Positions 1 through 9,000 of a DNA stretch of 64,000 nt are shown here, piece by piece. Below the pieces are notes generated by a model, which saw nothing but the letters and a program-made list of their open reading frames with translations, had not been told where the DNA came from and did not search any database. The position numbers were made by a program, and so were the translations under genes. The first letter of the stretch is position 1. Each line of letters opens with the position of its first letter. This stretch comes from an uncultured Lachnospiraceae bacterium (GTDB lineage: Bacteria; Bacillota; Clostridia; Lachnospirales; Lachnospiraceae). Location: assembly GCA_934364805.1 (NCBI GenBank), contig CAKRMH010000001.1, positions 1 through 64,000 on the forward strand. The letters are read 5' to 3'.

Positions 1-873
1 GTATTCCAGAACTACGCATTATATCCACATATGACAGTATTTGATAATATGGCATTTGGATTAAAATTAAGAAAAGTACCAAAGGATGAGATCAAGAAAA
101 AAGTTGAGGAAGCTGCAAGAATCCTTGACCTTGAGAAATTATTAGACCGTAAACCAAAGGCTTTATCTGGTGGACAGAGACAGCGTGTTGCTATGGGACG
201 TGCAATTGTACGTAATCCTAAAGTATTCCTTATGGATGAGCCTTTATCAAATCTGGATGCAAAACTGCGTGTACAGATGAGATCTGAGATCGCTTCCTTA
301 CATAACAGATTAGGTGCTACAATTATTTATGTAACACATGATCAGACAGAAGCTATGACACTGGGAACAAGAATCGTTGTATTAAAAGATGGTGTTATCC
401 AGCAGGTTGATTCTCCACAGAAATTATACAATGAGCCAGATAACTTATTTGTTGCTGGATTCATCGGATCTCCACAGATGAACTTCATTGATGCTGACTG
501 CATCGTTGAGGGAGCAAAAGCTTCCCTGAAATTTGACAAGCATGTGATCGAATTACCAGAAGAGAAAGCTAAGAAATTAGTCGATGGCGGATACGCTGGA
601 AAGAAAGTAGTTTTAGGTATCAGACCAGAAGATATCAGCGATGATCCAGAAGTAATCGAGAAAGCTGGAGATAACACAGTTGATGTTGAGATTACAGGAT
701 ATGAGTTATTAGGTGCAGAAGTATTACTGTACTACACAATTGCTGGTGCAAACATGACAGCAAGAGTTGCTTCCAATACTCCGGCTCGTATGGGTGACAA
801 GGTGAAACTTGCTTTCGATCCTAAGAAGATTCACGTTTTCGACAAAGAAACAGAATTGACAATTACAAACTAG
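1..873 (+). CDS. Sugar ABC transporter ATP-binding protein (MsmK/UgpC type), 5' end missing
   Basis: The reading frame is open from base 1, so the true start and the Walker A motif lie upstream of the window; about 290 residues are visible. It begins in the Q-loop (VFQNYALYPHMTVFDN), followed by the ABC signature LSGGQRQR, Walker B VFLMDEP, the D-loop SNLDAKLR and the H-loop VTHDQTEAM. The C-terminal third looks like the TOBE regulatory domain of the CUT1-type importers. Such ATPases energise uptake of oligosaccharides or glycerol-3-phosphate and are often shared by several permeases. Here it stands as the last gene of its transcript, closed by a strong terminator, which fits a shared ATPase. 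The substrate cannot be read from the sequence. Confidence 0.93.
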   Translation, partial: VFQNYALYPHMTVFDNMAFGLKLRKVPKDEIKKKVEEAARILDLEKLLDRKPKALSGGQRQRVAMGRAIVRNPKVFLMDEPLSNLDAKLRVQMRSEIASLHNRLGATIIYVTHDQTEAMTLGTRIVVLKDGVIQQVDSPQKLYNEPDNLFVAGFIGSPQMNFIDADCIVEGAKASLKFDKHVIELPEEKAKKLVDGGYAGKKVVLGIRPEDISDDPEVIEKAGDNTVDVEITGYELLGAEVLLYYTIAGANMTARVASNTPARMGDKVKLAFDPKKIHVFDKETELTITN

Positions 874-903
874 TCAGATAGAATTAAATAGTTGTAAATA
901 ATG

Positions 904-935
904 AAACTGGGTGTGAGTATTTACACCCAGTTTTC
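904..935 (+). terminator. Intrinsic terminator after the ABC ATPase gene
   Basis: A perfect 11-bp stem (904-914 with 923-933) encloses an 8-base loop and runs into TTTTC. It lies 30 bases after the ABC ATPase stop codon. Confidence 0.85.
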
Positions 936-946
936 TAGTGTAAAAC

Positions 947-975
947 TTGCAAACAAATGTTCGATGTGTTATAAA
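947..975 (+). promoter_or_regulatory. Sigma-A-type promoter before the CdaR-like regulator and topoisomerase/folate operon
   Basis: TTGCAA (947-952) and TATAAA (970-975) are separated by 17 bases. It follows the terminator directly and is the only good promoter seen before the next roughly 10 kb of closely spaced genes. Confidence 0.6.
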
Positions 976-1020
976 TAAAAGTAATGGTTGCAATCAGATG
1001 GATTAACAGGAGAGGTTGAT

Positions 1021-2109
1021 ATGCTATCACATCAGAAATTACAAAATACCTTAGATGAAATGAAAGAAATTACCAAGATCGACATGCTGTTATTTAACAG
1101 CAAAGGAAAAGAGGTCGCTGCGACAGCTGCTGCTAAAGTACAACTGGAGACGGTTGTGCAGGATTTTTGTCATTCAATGGCAGATCAGCAGACCTTTCAG
1201 CAGTATCAGTTTTTTAAGATTGTGATCGAGAACGATACCGAGTATGTACTCATTCTGCAGGAAACAGGAGAGATCGCATACACGATAGGAAGAATGGCTG
1301 TGTGTCAGATCCGGAATCTTGTTATGAGTTCGGTAGAACAGTTTGACCGTAATAATTTTATTCAGAATGTTCTGCTCGGAAATATGCTGATTGTGGATAT
1401 TTTTGCAAAAGCAAGAAAACTTCATATTGAGCAGAGTCCAAGGGTTGTATTTGTGATTGATACCGGAAGAAAAGGGAATGATGATGCAATGGAGCTTGTC
1501 AAGAACCTTTCCAATGTAAAAACAAAGGATTTTGTTACCGGTGTAGATGAACACAGCGTCGTTCTGGTGAAGGATGTCTCAGATATCCCGGAAGGCGAAC
1601 TGGAAGAAGGACTGGATGAGATTGCAAAGCTTCTTGTGGATAATCTTCATATGGAGGCGATGATCAAGGTACGCGTGGGTTATGGCAATGTGGTAACTCA
1701 GATCCCGGCGATCACAGATTCTTTCCAGGAAGCAAAGATGGCACTTGAAGTAGGCCGGGTATTCTATGCAGAATGTGATACGATTTCCTATGGCAGGCTT
1801 GGAATCGGACGTCTGATCTATCAGCTGCCAATGAGTTTATGTGAGATGTTTATCAAAGAAGTATTTGGAGATAAGATTCCGGAAGTACTGGATGATGAAG
1901 AGGCGATGTCCACAATCAATAAGTTCTTTGAGAATAACCTGAATATTTCTGAAACAGCGAGACAATTATATGTACATAGGAATACACTTGTGTACAGACT
2001 GGAGCGGATTGAGAAGTCTATCGGACTGGATATCCGTACATTTGATGATGCTATGACGTTCCGTATTGCGGTAATGGTTCTGGCACATATGAAAGACCAG
2101 AAGAAGTAG
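1021..2109 (+). CDS. CdaR/PucR-family transcriptional regulator
   Basis: The 362-residue protein ends in a helix-turn-helix of the PucR/CdaR type (INKFFENNLNISETAR, then YVHRNTLVYRLERI), the hallmark of sugar-diacid and purine-catabolism regulators. The N-terminal two thirds look like a ligand-sensing region followed by a GGDEF-like fold seen in this family, without a recognisable ligand. The ATG at 1021 is chosen because AGGAGAGG lies five bases upstream; an in-frame TTG at 988 has no such site. It is followed after 20 bases by parE, so it is probably the first gene of the topoisomerase/folate operon. Its effector and target are unknown. Confidence 0.8.
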   Translation: MLSHQKLQNTLDEMKEITKIDMLLFNSKGKEVAATAAAKVQLETVVQDFCHSMADQQTFQQYQFFKIVIENDTEYVLILQETGEIAYTIGRMAVCQIRNLVMSSVEQFDRNNFIQNVLLGNMLIVDIFAKARKLHIEQSPRVVFVIDTGRKGNDDAMELVKNLSNVKTKDFVTGVDEHSVVLVKDVSDIPEGELEEGLDEIAKLLVDNLHMEAMIKVRVGYGNVVTQIPAITDSFQEAKMALEVGRVFYAECDTISYGRLGIGRLIYQLPMSLCEMFIKEVFGDKIPEVLDDEEAMSTINKFFENNLNISETARQLYVHRNTLVYRLERIEKSIGLDIRTFDDAMTFRIAVMVLAHMKDQKK

Positions 2110-2129
2110 AAAAGGAGCAACAGGTAAGT

Positions 2130-4052
2130 ATGGCGAATAAACAATCATACGATGCAAATAGTATTGCGGTACTGGAAGGACTTGAAGCAGTCCGGAAACG
2201 TCCGGGAATGTATATTGGAAGTGTGTCCAGAAAAGGTCTGAATCATCTGATCTATGAGATCGTCGACAACTCTGTCGATGAACATCTGGCAGGAGCATGT
2301 GATACAATCTATGTCACACTTGAGAAGGACGGTTCCTGTACGGTAGAAGATAATGGACGAGGAATTCCGGTTGGAATGCACGCAAAAGGAGTATCCGCTG
2401 CCCGCGTTGTATTTTCCACACTTCATGCTGGAGGTAAATTTGACAATGCCGCATATAAAACGAGCGGAGGTTTGCATGGAGTAGGATCTTCGGTTGTAAA
2501 TGCGCTTTCCACTTATCTTGACGTACAGATCAGCAGGGATGGATGTATTCACCATGATCGCTATGAAAAGGGCAGACCTGTGGTTGATCTTGTGGATGGT
2601 CTGCTTCCTGTCATCGGCAAGACTAAAAAGACTGGAACAAAAATTAATTTTTTACCGGATCCGGAGATATTCGAAAAAACCAGGTTTAAGGAAGATGAGG
2701 TAAAAAGCCGTCTTCATGAGACTGCGTATTTAAATCCGGCACTTACAATCGTATATGAGGATCGCAGAGGAGATGAAACAGAGCATATTGAGTATCATGA
2801 GCCGGATGGAATTGTTGGTTTTGTGAAGGATATGAATAAAGACCTTGAAGTACTTCATGAAGTCATCTACTTTAAAGGGGAAAGTGAAGGAATTACGGTT
2901 GAAGCTGCAATTCAGTATACCAACGAGTTCCATGAGAATATTCTGGGCTTTTGCAATAATATCTATAATGCAGAGGGCGGCACTCATATCACAGGCTTTA
3001 AGACGATATTTACAACTGTTATCAATTCCTATGCGAGAGAGCTTGGGATACTGAAAGAAAAGGACCCGAACTTTACCGGTGCTGATGTAAGAAATGGAAT
3101 GACAGCAGTGGTTTCGATTAAGCATCCAGATCCGAGATTTGAAGGCCAGACCAAGACAAAACTGGATAATCAGGATGCTTCACGTGTAACTTCCAAGATT
3201 GTCGGTGAAGAGATCCAGCTTTATTTTGATAAGAACCTGGAAATTTTAAAAACGGTGATCGGATGTGCAGAAAAGGCTGCAAAGATCCGAAAGACAGAAG
3301 AAAAGGCCAAAACCAATCTTTTGACAAAGCAGAAGTTTTCCTTTGATTCCAATGGAAAACTCGCAAATTGTGAGAGCAGGGATGCCTCCCAGTGTGAGAT
3401 TTTTATCGTGGAGGGAGATTCGGCGGGTGGCTCTGCCAAGATGGCAAGAAACCGTATGTTCCAGGCAATCATGCCAATTCGAGGTAAAATTCTGAATGTT
3501 GAGAAGGCAAGCATTGACAAGGTACTCGCCAATGCTGAGATCAAGACCATGATCAATGCATTTGGCTGTGGATTTTCGGAGGGATATGGCAACGACTTCG
3601 ATATCACAAAACTCCGCTATGATAAGATTATTATTATGGCGGATGCCGACGTCGATGGTGCACACATTTCAACGCTTCTTCTGACATTGTTTTACCGTTT
3701 TATGCCGGAACTTATTTTTGAGGGACATGTATATGTTGCGATGCCACCGCTTTATAAGGTGATACCGTCTAAGGGAGAAGAAGAATATCTTTATGATGAT
3801 GCGGCATTAGAACGTTACCGGAAGACGCATACGGGTAATTTTACATTACAGAGATATAAAGGTCTGGGCGAAATGGATGCGGAACAGCTTTGGGAAACTA
3901 CATTGAATCCAGAGACCCGTATGATGAAACGAATTGAGATTGAGGATGGAAGACTTGCGTCTGATGTCACTGCAATGCTTATGGGAACAGACGTACCGCC
4001 AAGAAAAGCATTTATCTATGATCACGCCCGAGATGCAGAGTTAGACGTATAG
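2130..4052 (+). CDS. parE: Type IIA DNA topoisomerase subunit B (topoisomerase IV-like ParE/GyrB)
   Basis: A 640-residue ATPase subunit. The GHKL ATPase domain carries the catalytic Glu43 in YEIVDNSVDE, the DNGRGIP loop and the GGLHGVGSSVVNAL lid. The TOPRIM domain starts near residue 428 (EGDSAGGSAK) and has the metal motif MADADVDGAH; the C-terminus has the conserved QRYKGLGEM. It drives ATP-dependent DNA strand passage together with the next gene product. It is called ParE rather than GyrB mainly because its partner lacks the GyrA box; the B subunits are hard to separate by eye. An AAAAGGAG site precedes the ATG. The gap to parC is 13 bases. Confidence 0.85.
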   Translation: MANKQSYDANSIAVLEGLEAVRKRPGMYIGSVSRKGLNHLIYEIVDNSVDEHLAGACDTIYVTLEKDGSCTVEDNGRGIPVGMHAKGVSAARVVFSTLHAGGKFDNAAYKTSGGLHGVGSSVVNALSTYLDVQISRDGCIHHDRYEKGRPVVDLVDGLLPVIGKTKKTGTKINFLPDPEIFEKTRFKEDEVKSRLHETAYLNPALTIVYEDRRGDETEHIEYHEPDGIVGFVKDMNKDLEVLHEVIYFKGESEGITVEAAIQYTNEFHENILGFCNNIYNAEGGTHITGFKTIFTTVINSYARELGILKEKDPNFTGADVRNGMTAVVSIKHPDPRFEGQTKTKLDNQDASRVTSKIVGEEIQLYFDKNLEILKTVIGCAEKAAKIRKTEEKAKTNLLTKQKFSFDSNGKLANCESRDASQCEIFIVEGDSAGGSAKMARNRMFQAIMPIRGKILNVEKASIDKVLANAEIKTMINAFGCGFSEGYGNDFDITKLRYDKIIIMADADVDGAHISTLLLTLFYRFMPELIFEGHVYVAMPPLYKVIPSKGEEEYLYDDAALERYRKTHTGNFTLQRYKGLGEMDAEQLWETTLNPETRMMKRIEIEDGRLASDVTAMLMGTDVPPRKAFIYDHARDAELDV

Positions 4053-4065
4053 GAGAGGACAGAGT

Positions 4066-6303
4066 ATGCAGGAACAAAGCAATATTATTCAGACCGAATA
4101 TTCAGAACTGATGCAAAAATCATATATTGACTATGCGATGAGCGTTATTATCGCCCGTGCGCTGCCGGATGTCAGGGACGGACTGAAGCCGGTACAAAGA
4201 AGAACGCTTTATGATATGCATGAACTTGGCATTCGCTATGATAAGCCATATCGTAAAAGCGCCCGTATTGTCGGCGATACCATGGGTAAATATCATCCGC
4301 ATGGAGATTCGTCTATTTATGATGCTCTGGTCGTTATGGCGCAGGATTTTAAAAAAGGACTGCCGCTTGTTGATGGACATGGAAACTTTGGATCGATCGA
4401 AGGTGATGGTGCCGCTGCGATGCGTTATACAGAGGCAAGGCTTCAGAAAATCACGCAGGAAGCATACCTTGCAGATCTGGACAAAAATGTCGTGGATTTT
4501 GTTCCGAACTTTGATGAAACAGAAAAGGAGCCGGCAGTTCTTCCGGTAAAAGTTCCGAATCTTCTGATTAATGGCGCAGAAGGAATTGCAGTTGGTATGG
4601 CTACAAGCATCCCGCCGCACAACCTTACAGAGGTGTTAAATGGTGTCATTGCATACATGAAAAATCCAGACATTAATACGGAGCAGATGATGGAATATAT
4701 TCCGGGACCGGATTTCCCAACAGGAGGAATTGTGGCAAATAAGGATGATCTGCTTGCAATCTATTCCACCGGGTCCGGTAAGATCAAAGTGCGGGGAAAA
4801 GTTGAAGTAGAACAGATGAAGGGTGGAAAGACCCGCCTTGTCATAACAGAGATCCCGTATACGATGATCGGAGCGAACATCGGAAAGTTTTTAAATGACG
4901 TCTACAGTCTTGTTGAAACAAAAAAAACAAGTGATATTGTAGATATCACAAACCAGTCTTCCAAAGAGGGGATCCGCATTGTTCTCGACCTGAAAAAAGG
5001 TGCAGATGTGGAGGCTTTGGAGAATCTGCTGTATAAAAAAACAAAGCTGGAAGACACGTTTGGTGTAAATATGCTTGCGGTTGTGGACGGAAGACCCGAG
5101 ACAATGGGCATTGTTCCGATCATAAGACATCACGTAAATTTCCAGTATGAGATTGCAACGAGAAAATATACAACACTTCTTGCCAGGGAAAAGGACAAAA
5201 AAGAGATTCAGGAAGGTCTGATCGCAGCATGTGACGTTATCGATCTGATCATTGAAATACTCCGTGGCAGCAAGAATGTCAAAGATGCAAAAGCATGTCT
5301 GATGACGGGCGAGACTGGAAATATCCGGTTTAAATCCAAAGAATCCGAAGAAATGGCATCAAAACTCCACTTTACGGAGCGACAGGCCAGTGCCATTCTT
5401 GAAATGCGTCTGTATAAGCTGATCGGACTGGAAATCGAAGCACTCATGAAAGAACATGAAGAGACGCTTGCAAAGATTGCCCAGTATCAGGATATTCTGG
5501 AACACCGTTCTTCCATGGCAAAGGTGATCATCAAAGAACTGAAACAGTATATCAAGGAATACGGAACTCCAAGAAAGACTGCAATCCATAATCTGAAAGA
5601 AGCAGTTGTTGCGGAAAAGAAGATCGAAGAAAAGGACATTGTATTTTTAATGGATCGTTTTGGATATGTCCGTACCATTGACGTATCAACGTATGAACGC
5701 AACCGGGAAGCCGTTGAATCTGAAAACAAAACCTTCTTTATCTGCCGTAATACAGATAAGATCTGCATTTTTACCGATACCGGCAATATGCATTTGCTAA
5801 AAGTACAGGATCTTCCGTTTGGACGATTGCGCGACAAGGGAACACCGATCGACAATTTGAGTAATTATGACAGCCGGCAAGAAAATGTGATCGGATTATA
5901 CAGCCTTTCGGCACTTGCAGACAGAAAAGTTCTTTTTGGTACGAAACAGACGATGCTGAAACTGGTAGACGGAACAGAATTTGATGTTGCAAAACGTACG
6001 ACGGCTGCAACAAAGCTTTCAGAAGAAGATAAGCTTCTTATCGTGTATCCACTTACTGGCGGAGAGACGATCGTAATGCGGTCTGGCAGGGATATGTTTC
6101 TACGGATTGAAGCGGACAGTATTCCAGAGAAGAAGAAAGGAGCTGTTGGCGTACGAGGCATGAAACTTGCTCCTGATGATGCTCTGACAGATATTTATAT
6201 GCTGCCAGAAGGAAATGAACAGAACGTAGAAGTAAAAGGCAAAGAAGTAGCACTTCACCGGCTTCATGTTGGAAACCGTGATACAAAAGGGGTTAAGAAA
6301 TAA
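4066..6303 (+). CDS. parC: Type IIA DNA topoisomerase subunit A (topoisomerase IV-like ParC)
   Basis: The 745-residue protein has the breakage-reunion domain with catalytic Tyr121 in AAMRYTEARL and a quinolone-resistance region HPHGDSSIYDA in which Ser82 and Asp86 (E. coli GyrA S83/D87 positions) are the susceptible residues. The C-terminal beta-pinwheel begins near residue 525. At the place where gyrase carries the GyrA box (QRRGGKG) this protein has NREAVESENK, and its length suits ParC. I therefore infer decatenation or relaxation rather than DNA wrapping and supercoiling. Its stop codon overlaps the folC start by one base. Confidence 0.83.
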   Translation: MQEQSNIIQTEYSELMQKSYIDYAMSVIIARALPDVRDGLKPVQRRTLYDMHELGIRYDKPYRKSARIVGDTMGKYHPHGDSSIYDALVVMAQDFKKGLPLVDGHGNFGSIEGDGAAAMRYTEARLQKITQEAYLADLDKNVVDFVPNFDETEKEPAVLPVKVPNLLINGAEGIAVGMATSIPPHNLTEVLNGVIAYMKNPDINTEQMMEYIPGPDFPTGGIVANKDDLLAIYSTGSGKIKVRGKVEVEQMKGGKTRLVITEIPYTMIGANIGKFLNDVYSLVETKKTSDIVDITNQSSKEGIRIVLDLKKGADVEALENLLYKKTKLEDTFGVNMLAVVDGRPETMGIVPIIRHHVNFQYEIATRKYTTLLAREKDKKEIQEGLIAACDVIDLIIEILRGSKNVKDAKACLMTGETGNIRFKSKESEEMASKLHFTERQASAILEMRLYKLIGLEIEALMKEHEETLAKIAQYQDILEHRSSMAKVIIKELKQYIKEYGTPRKTAIHNLKEAVVAEKKIEEKDIVFLMDRFGYVRTIDVSTYERNREAVESENKTFFICRNTDKICIFTDTGNMHLLKVQDLPFGRLRDKGTPIDNLSNYDSRQENVIGLYSLSALADRKVLFGTKQTMLKLVDGTEFDVAKRTTAATKLSEEDKLLIVYPLTGGETIVMRSGRDMFLRIEADSIPEKKKGAVGVRGMKLAPDDALTDIYMLPEGNEQNVEVKGKEVALHRLHVGNRDTKGVKK

Positions 6304-7613
6304 TGATGACATATAAAGAGGCCAGAGATTATATACAAAATGTATCCAGATCAGGAAGTGTTCTTGGGTTGGAAAGCATCCGTGCACTGATGGCGGAACT
6401 TTCTGATATTCAGGATGAACTTCCGATCATACATATTGCTGGTACAAACGGAAAGGGATCGGTAGGCGCTTATCTTGCATCCATGTTCCGGGAAGCCGGA
6501 TTGCATGTGGGGAGATATTGTTCACCGGCTGTTTTTGAGCCACTTGAAGTATGGCAATATGATGGCAGTTATATGTCGGAAACCGAATATGCACAGATTA
6601 TGTCACAGGTAAAAGAGGCCTGTGACATTGTCGTATCCAAAGGCGGAAGTTATCCGACCGTTTTTGAAGTGGAGACAGCAGCCGCATTTTTATACTTTTA
6701 CCAGAAAAAACCGGACGTTGTGCTTTTAGAAACCGGGATGGGAGGTCTGACAGATGCTACGAACCTGATCAGAAGGCCGGCTGCATCCGTGCTTACGACA
6801 ATCAGTATGGATCATATGCAGTTTCTTGGAGATACATTAGAGCAGATCACCACAGTGAAATGTGGAATATTAAAAGAAAACTGTCCGGCATTTTCGGCAG
6901 CACAGGAACCGCAGGCACAGAGGGTGATCGAAGAACAGGCAAAGGGGAAGAAATGCCCGCTTGTTTTTGCGGATTCGCAGCACATCCGTATTCTGGAGGA
7001 ACAGCCTGGAAAAATGAGTTTTACATACAAAGGAAAAAAATTTCAAACAAAGATGGCAGGCGCTTATCAGATTAGAAATGCAGCGCTTGCGATCGAGGTT
7101 TTTCTTGGGATACAGGAGCAGCTCTTGAAGGAACCGCTCAAAGAGGATGACGGAAGGATCTGGCAGGTGATCCGGGATGGTATTGCAAAATGCAGATGGC
7201 CTGGTCGCTTTGAAGTGATCAGTACGGATCCGCTTATCGTGATCGATGGGGCGCATAATGAGGACGCAGCAAAGCAGCTGGCAAAAACAGTGGAAAATTG
7301 TTTTACAAATATTCCGATAACTTATATAATAGGGGTACTTGCTGATAAGGAACATGAGAAAATGCTTCGGATTATGTCCCCATACGCAGAGTGCGTATAT
7401 ATCGTCACTCCAGACAATGGAAGGGCAATGGAAGGAAGCAGGCTTGCCGAGGAAGCGTGTCAGTATTATGAGGATGTGACATGCTGTAAGACGATAAAAG
7501 AAGCAGTTTCACAGGCTGTGGCTCAGAAAAGACCTGTACTTGCATTTGGGTCTCTTTCCTATCTTGGCCAGCTGAAACAGGAGGTACAACAATGGTTGAT
7601 AGAACAAAAGTAG
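6303..7613 (+). CDS. folC: Bifunctional dihydrofolate synthase / folylpolyglutamate synthase
   Basis: A 436-residue Mur-ligase-family enzyme that adds glutamate to dihydropteroate and to tetrahydrofolates in the cytoplasm. It has the P-loop AGTNGKGSVGAY (Lys51), the central motif LLETGMGGLTDATN and the FolC-specific VIDGAHNEDAA. Translation is probably coupled to parC through the TAATG overlap; a second in-frame ATG follows at once (6306). It overlaps folE by 22 bases. This is the first gene of a folate run in which all biosynthetic enzymes except pabABC and the dihydroneopterin triphosphate phosphatase are present. Confidence 0.94.
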   Translation: MMTYKEARDYIQNVSRSGSVLGLESIRALMAELSDIQDELPIIHIAGTNGKGSVGAYLASMFREAGLHVGRYCSPAVFEPLEVWQYDGSYMSETEYAQIMSQVKEACDIVVSKGGSYPTVFEVETAAAFLYFYQKKPDVVLLETGMGGLTDATNLIRRPAASVLTTISMDHMQFLGDTLEQITTVKCGILKENCPAFSAAQEPQAQRVIEEQAKGKKCPLVFADSQHIRILEEQPGKMSFTYKGKKFQTKMAGAYQIRNAALAIEVFLGIQEQLLKEPLKEDDGRIWQVIRDGIAKCRWPGRFEVISTDPLIVIDGAHNEDAAKQLAKTVENCFTNIPITYIIGVLADKEHEKMLRIMSPYAECVYIVTPDNGRAMEGSRLAEEACQYYEDVTCCKTIKEAVSQAVAQKRPVLAFGSLSYLGQLKQEVQQWLIEQK

Positions 7614-8146
7614 AAGAGGGCGTACGCCTGATATTAGAAGGTATTGGAGAGAATCCAAAAAGAGAAGGCCTGATTGGCACACCGGACCGCATCGCAAGAA
7701 TGTATGAAGAAATTTTTGCCGGACTTGATATGGATGCAAAGGAACCACTGTCCAAGACTTTTTCAACGGATAATTCAGAGATGGTGATCGAAAAGGATAT
7801 ACCATTTTATTCGACATGTGAGCATCATTTTATGCCATTTTATGGAAAAGCACATGTGGCATATATTCCGGATGGCAGGGTAGTTGGAATCAGTAAGCTG
7901 GCGCGTACAGTAGAGGTGTATGCGAGACGTCCGCAGATTCAGGAGCAGCTTACCGAGCAGATCTGTGATGCGCTGATGGAGCATCTGCACCCAAAGGGAG
8001 CGATTGTGATGATCGAGGCAGAACATATGTGCATGACAATGCGCGGAATCAAAAAGCCGGGCAGTAAAACAGTAACGTTTGCAATGGGTGGTCAGTTTCA
8101 AGAAGATGAAAAGCTGCAGAACAGATTTTTCCAGATGGTGAGATAG
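7592..8146 (+). CDS. folE: GTP cyclohydrolase I
   Basis: A 184-residue type IA enzyme converting GTP to 7,8-dihydroneopterin triphosphate, the first step of folate synthesis. The zinc site is visible as Cys76 and His79 in STCEHHFMPF and Cys147 in AEHMCMTMRG, so this is the zinc-dependent FolE1 form. The start lies inside the end of folC and is preceded by GGAGG, indicating translational coupling. Only 20 bases separate it from folP. Confidence 0.96.
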   Translation: MVDRTKVEEGVRLILEGIGENPKREGLIGTPDRIARMYEEIFAGLDMDAKEPLSKTFSTDNSEMVIEKDIPFYSTCEHHFMPFYGKAHVAYIPDGRVVGISKLARTVEVYARRPQIQEQLTEQICDALMEHLHPKGAIVMIEAEHMCMTMRGIKKPGSKTVTFAMGGQFQEDEKLQNRFFQMVR

Positions 8147-8166
8147 AAAGAAATAGGAGTAATAAC

Positions 8167-8976
8167 ATGAAGATCGGCAATCGAGTATTTGACACAGAAA
8201 CAAAGACATACATTATGGGAATCCTGAATGTGACACCGGATTCCTTTTCGGATGGTGGAAGGTTCAACCATCTGGACGCGGCATTGGCTCATGCAGAAGA
8301 GATGATCAGGGATGGCGCAGATATTATTGATGTTGGTGGAGAATCCACAAGACCGGGATATACAAAGATCTCAGATCAGGAAGAAATCGAACGCACGGTG
8401 CCGGTGATCGAGGCTTTGAAAAAAAACTTTGATGTGCCGGTGTCTATTGACACATATAAAAGTGAGGTCGCAAAAGCAACCGTTGCAGCTGGCGCAGACC
8501 TTGTGAATGATATATGGGGACTGAAATACGATGAACAGATGGCACAGGTGATCGCAGATCATCATGTTGCATGTTGTCTGATGCACAACAGAAAGAATAC
8601 AGAATACAAGAGTTTTATGAAGGATATGTTAGATGATCTCAGTGAGACGATTTCGATTGCAAAAAACGCAGGCATTGAAGACGATAAAATCATTCTCGAT
8701 CCAGGTGTTGGATTTGCCAAAAGTTATGAGAACAATCTCGAGGCAATCGCAAAAGTAGACAGACTGATGGAGCTTGGTTATCCGGTTTTACTTGGAACAT
8801 CCAGAAAATCCGTGATCGGTCTTACTCTGGATCTTCCTTCTGATCAGAGAGTTGAGGGAACGATGGTTACATCTGTTTATGCGGTTCAGAAAAAGTGCGC
8901 ATTTGTCAGGGTTCATGATGTGAAAGAAAATGCACGTGCGATCCGTATGATGAATGCAATACTGGCATACAAATAA
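8167..8976 (+). CDS. folP: Dihydropteroate synthase
   Basis: A 269-residue TIM-barrel enzyme joining p-aminobenzoate to 6-hydroxymethyl-dihydropterin pyrophosphate; the target of sulfonamides. The pterin/pyrophosphate loop LNVTPDSFSDGG (residues 20-31), DVGGESTRPG, SIDTYKSEVA and the closing RVHDV motif are all intact. The start has AGGAGT upstream. It lies in the fol operon between folE and the folB-folK fusion. Confidence 0.96.
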   Translation: MKIGNRVFDTETKTYIMGILNVTPDSFSDGGRFNHLDAALAHAEEMIRDGADIIDVGGESTRPGYTKISDQEEIERTVPVIEALKKNFDVPVSIDTYKSEVAKATVAAGADLVNDIWGLKYDEQMAQVIADHHVACCLMHNRKNTEYKSFMKDMLDDLSETISIAKNAGIEDDKIILDPGVGFAKSYENNLEAIAKVDRLMELGYPVLLGTSRKSVIGLTLDLPSDQRVEGTMVTSVYAVQKKCAFVRVHDVKENARAIRMMNAILAYK

Positions 8977-9000
8977 CCGGACCGCAGAAAGGCACAGGAT

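Noticed and set aside
2130..6303. Calling the topoisomerase pair gyrB-gyrA
   Set aside because: The A subunit lacks the GyrA box and has ParC-like length; still, the B subunit alone would not decide this.
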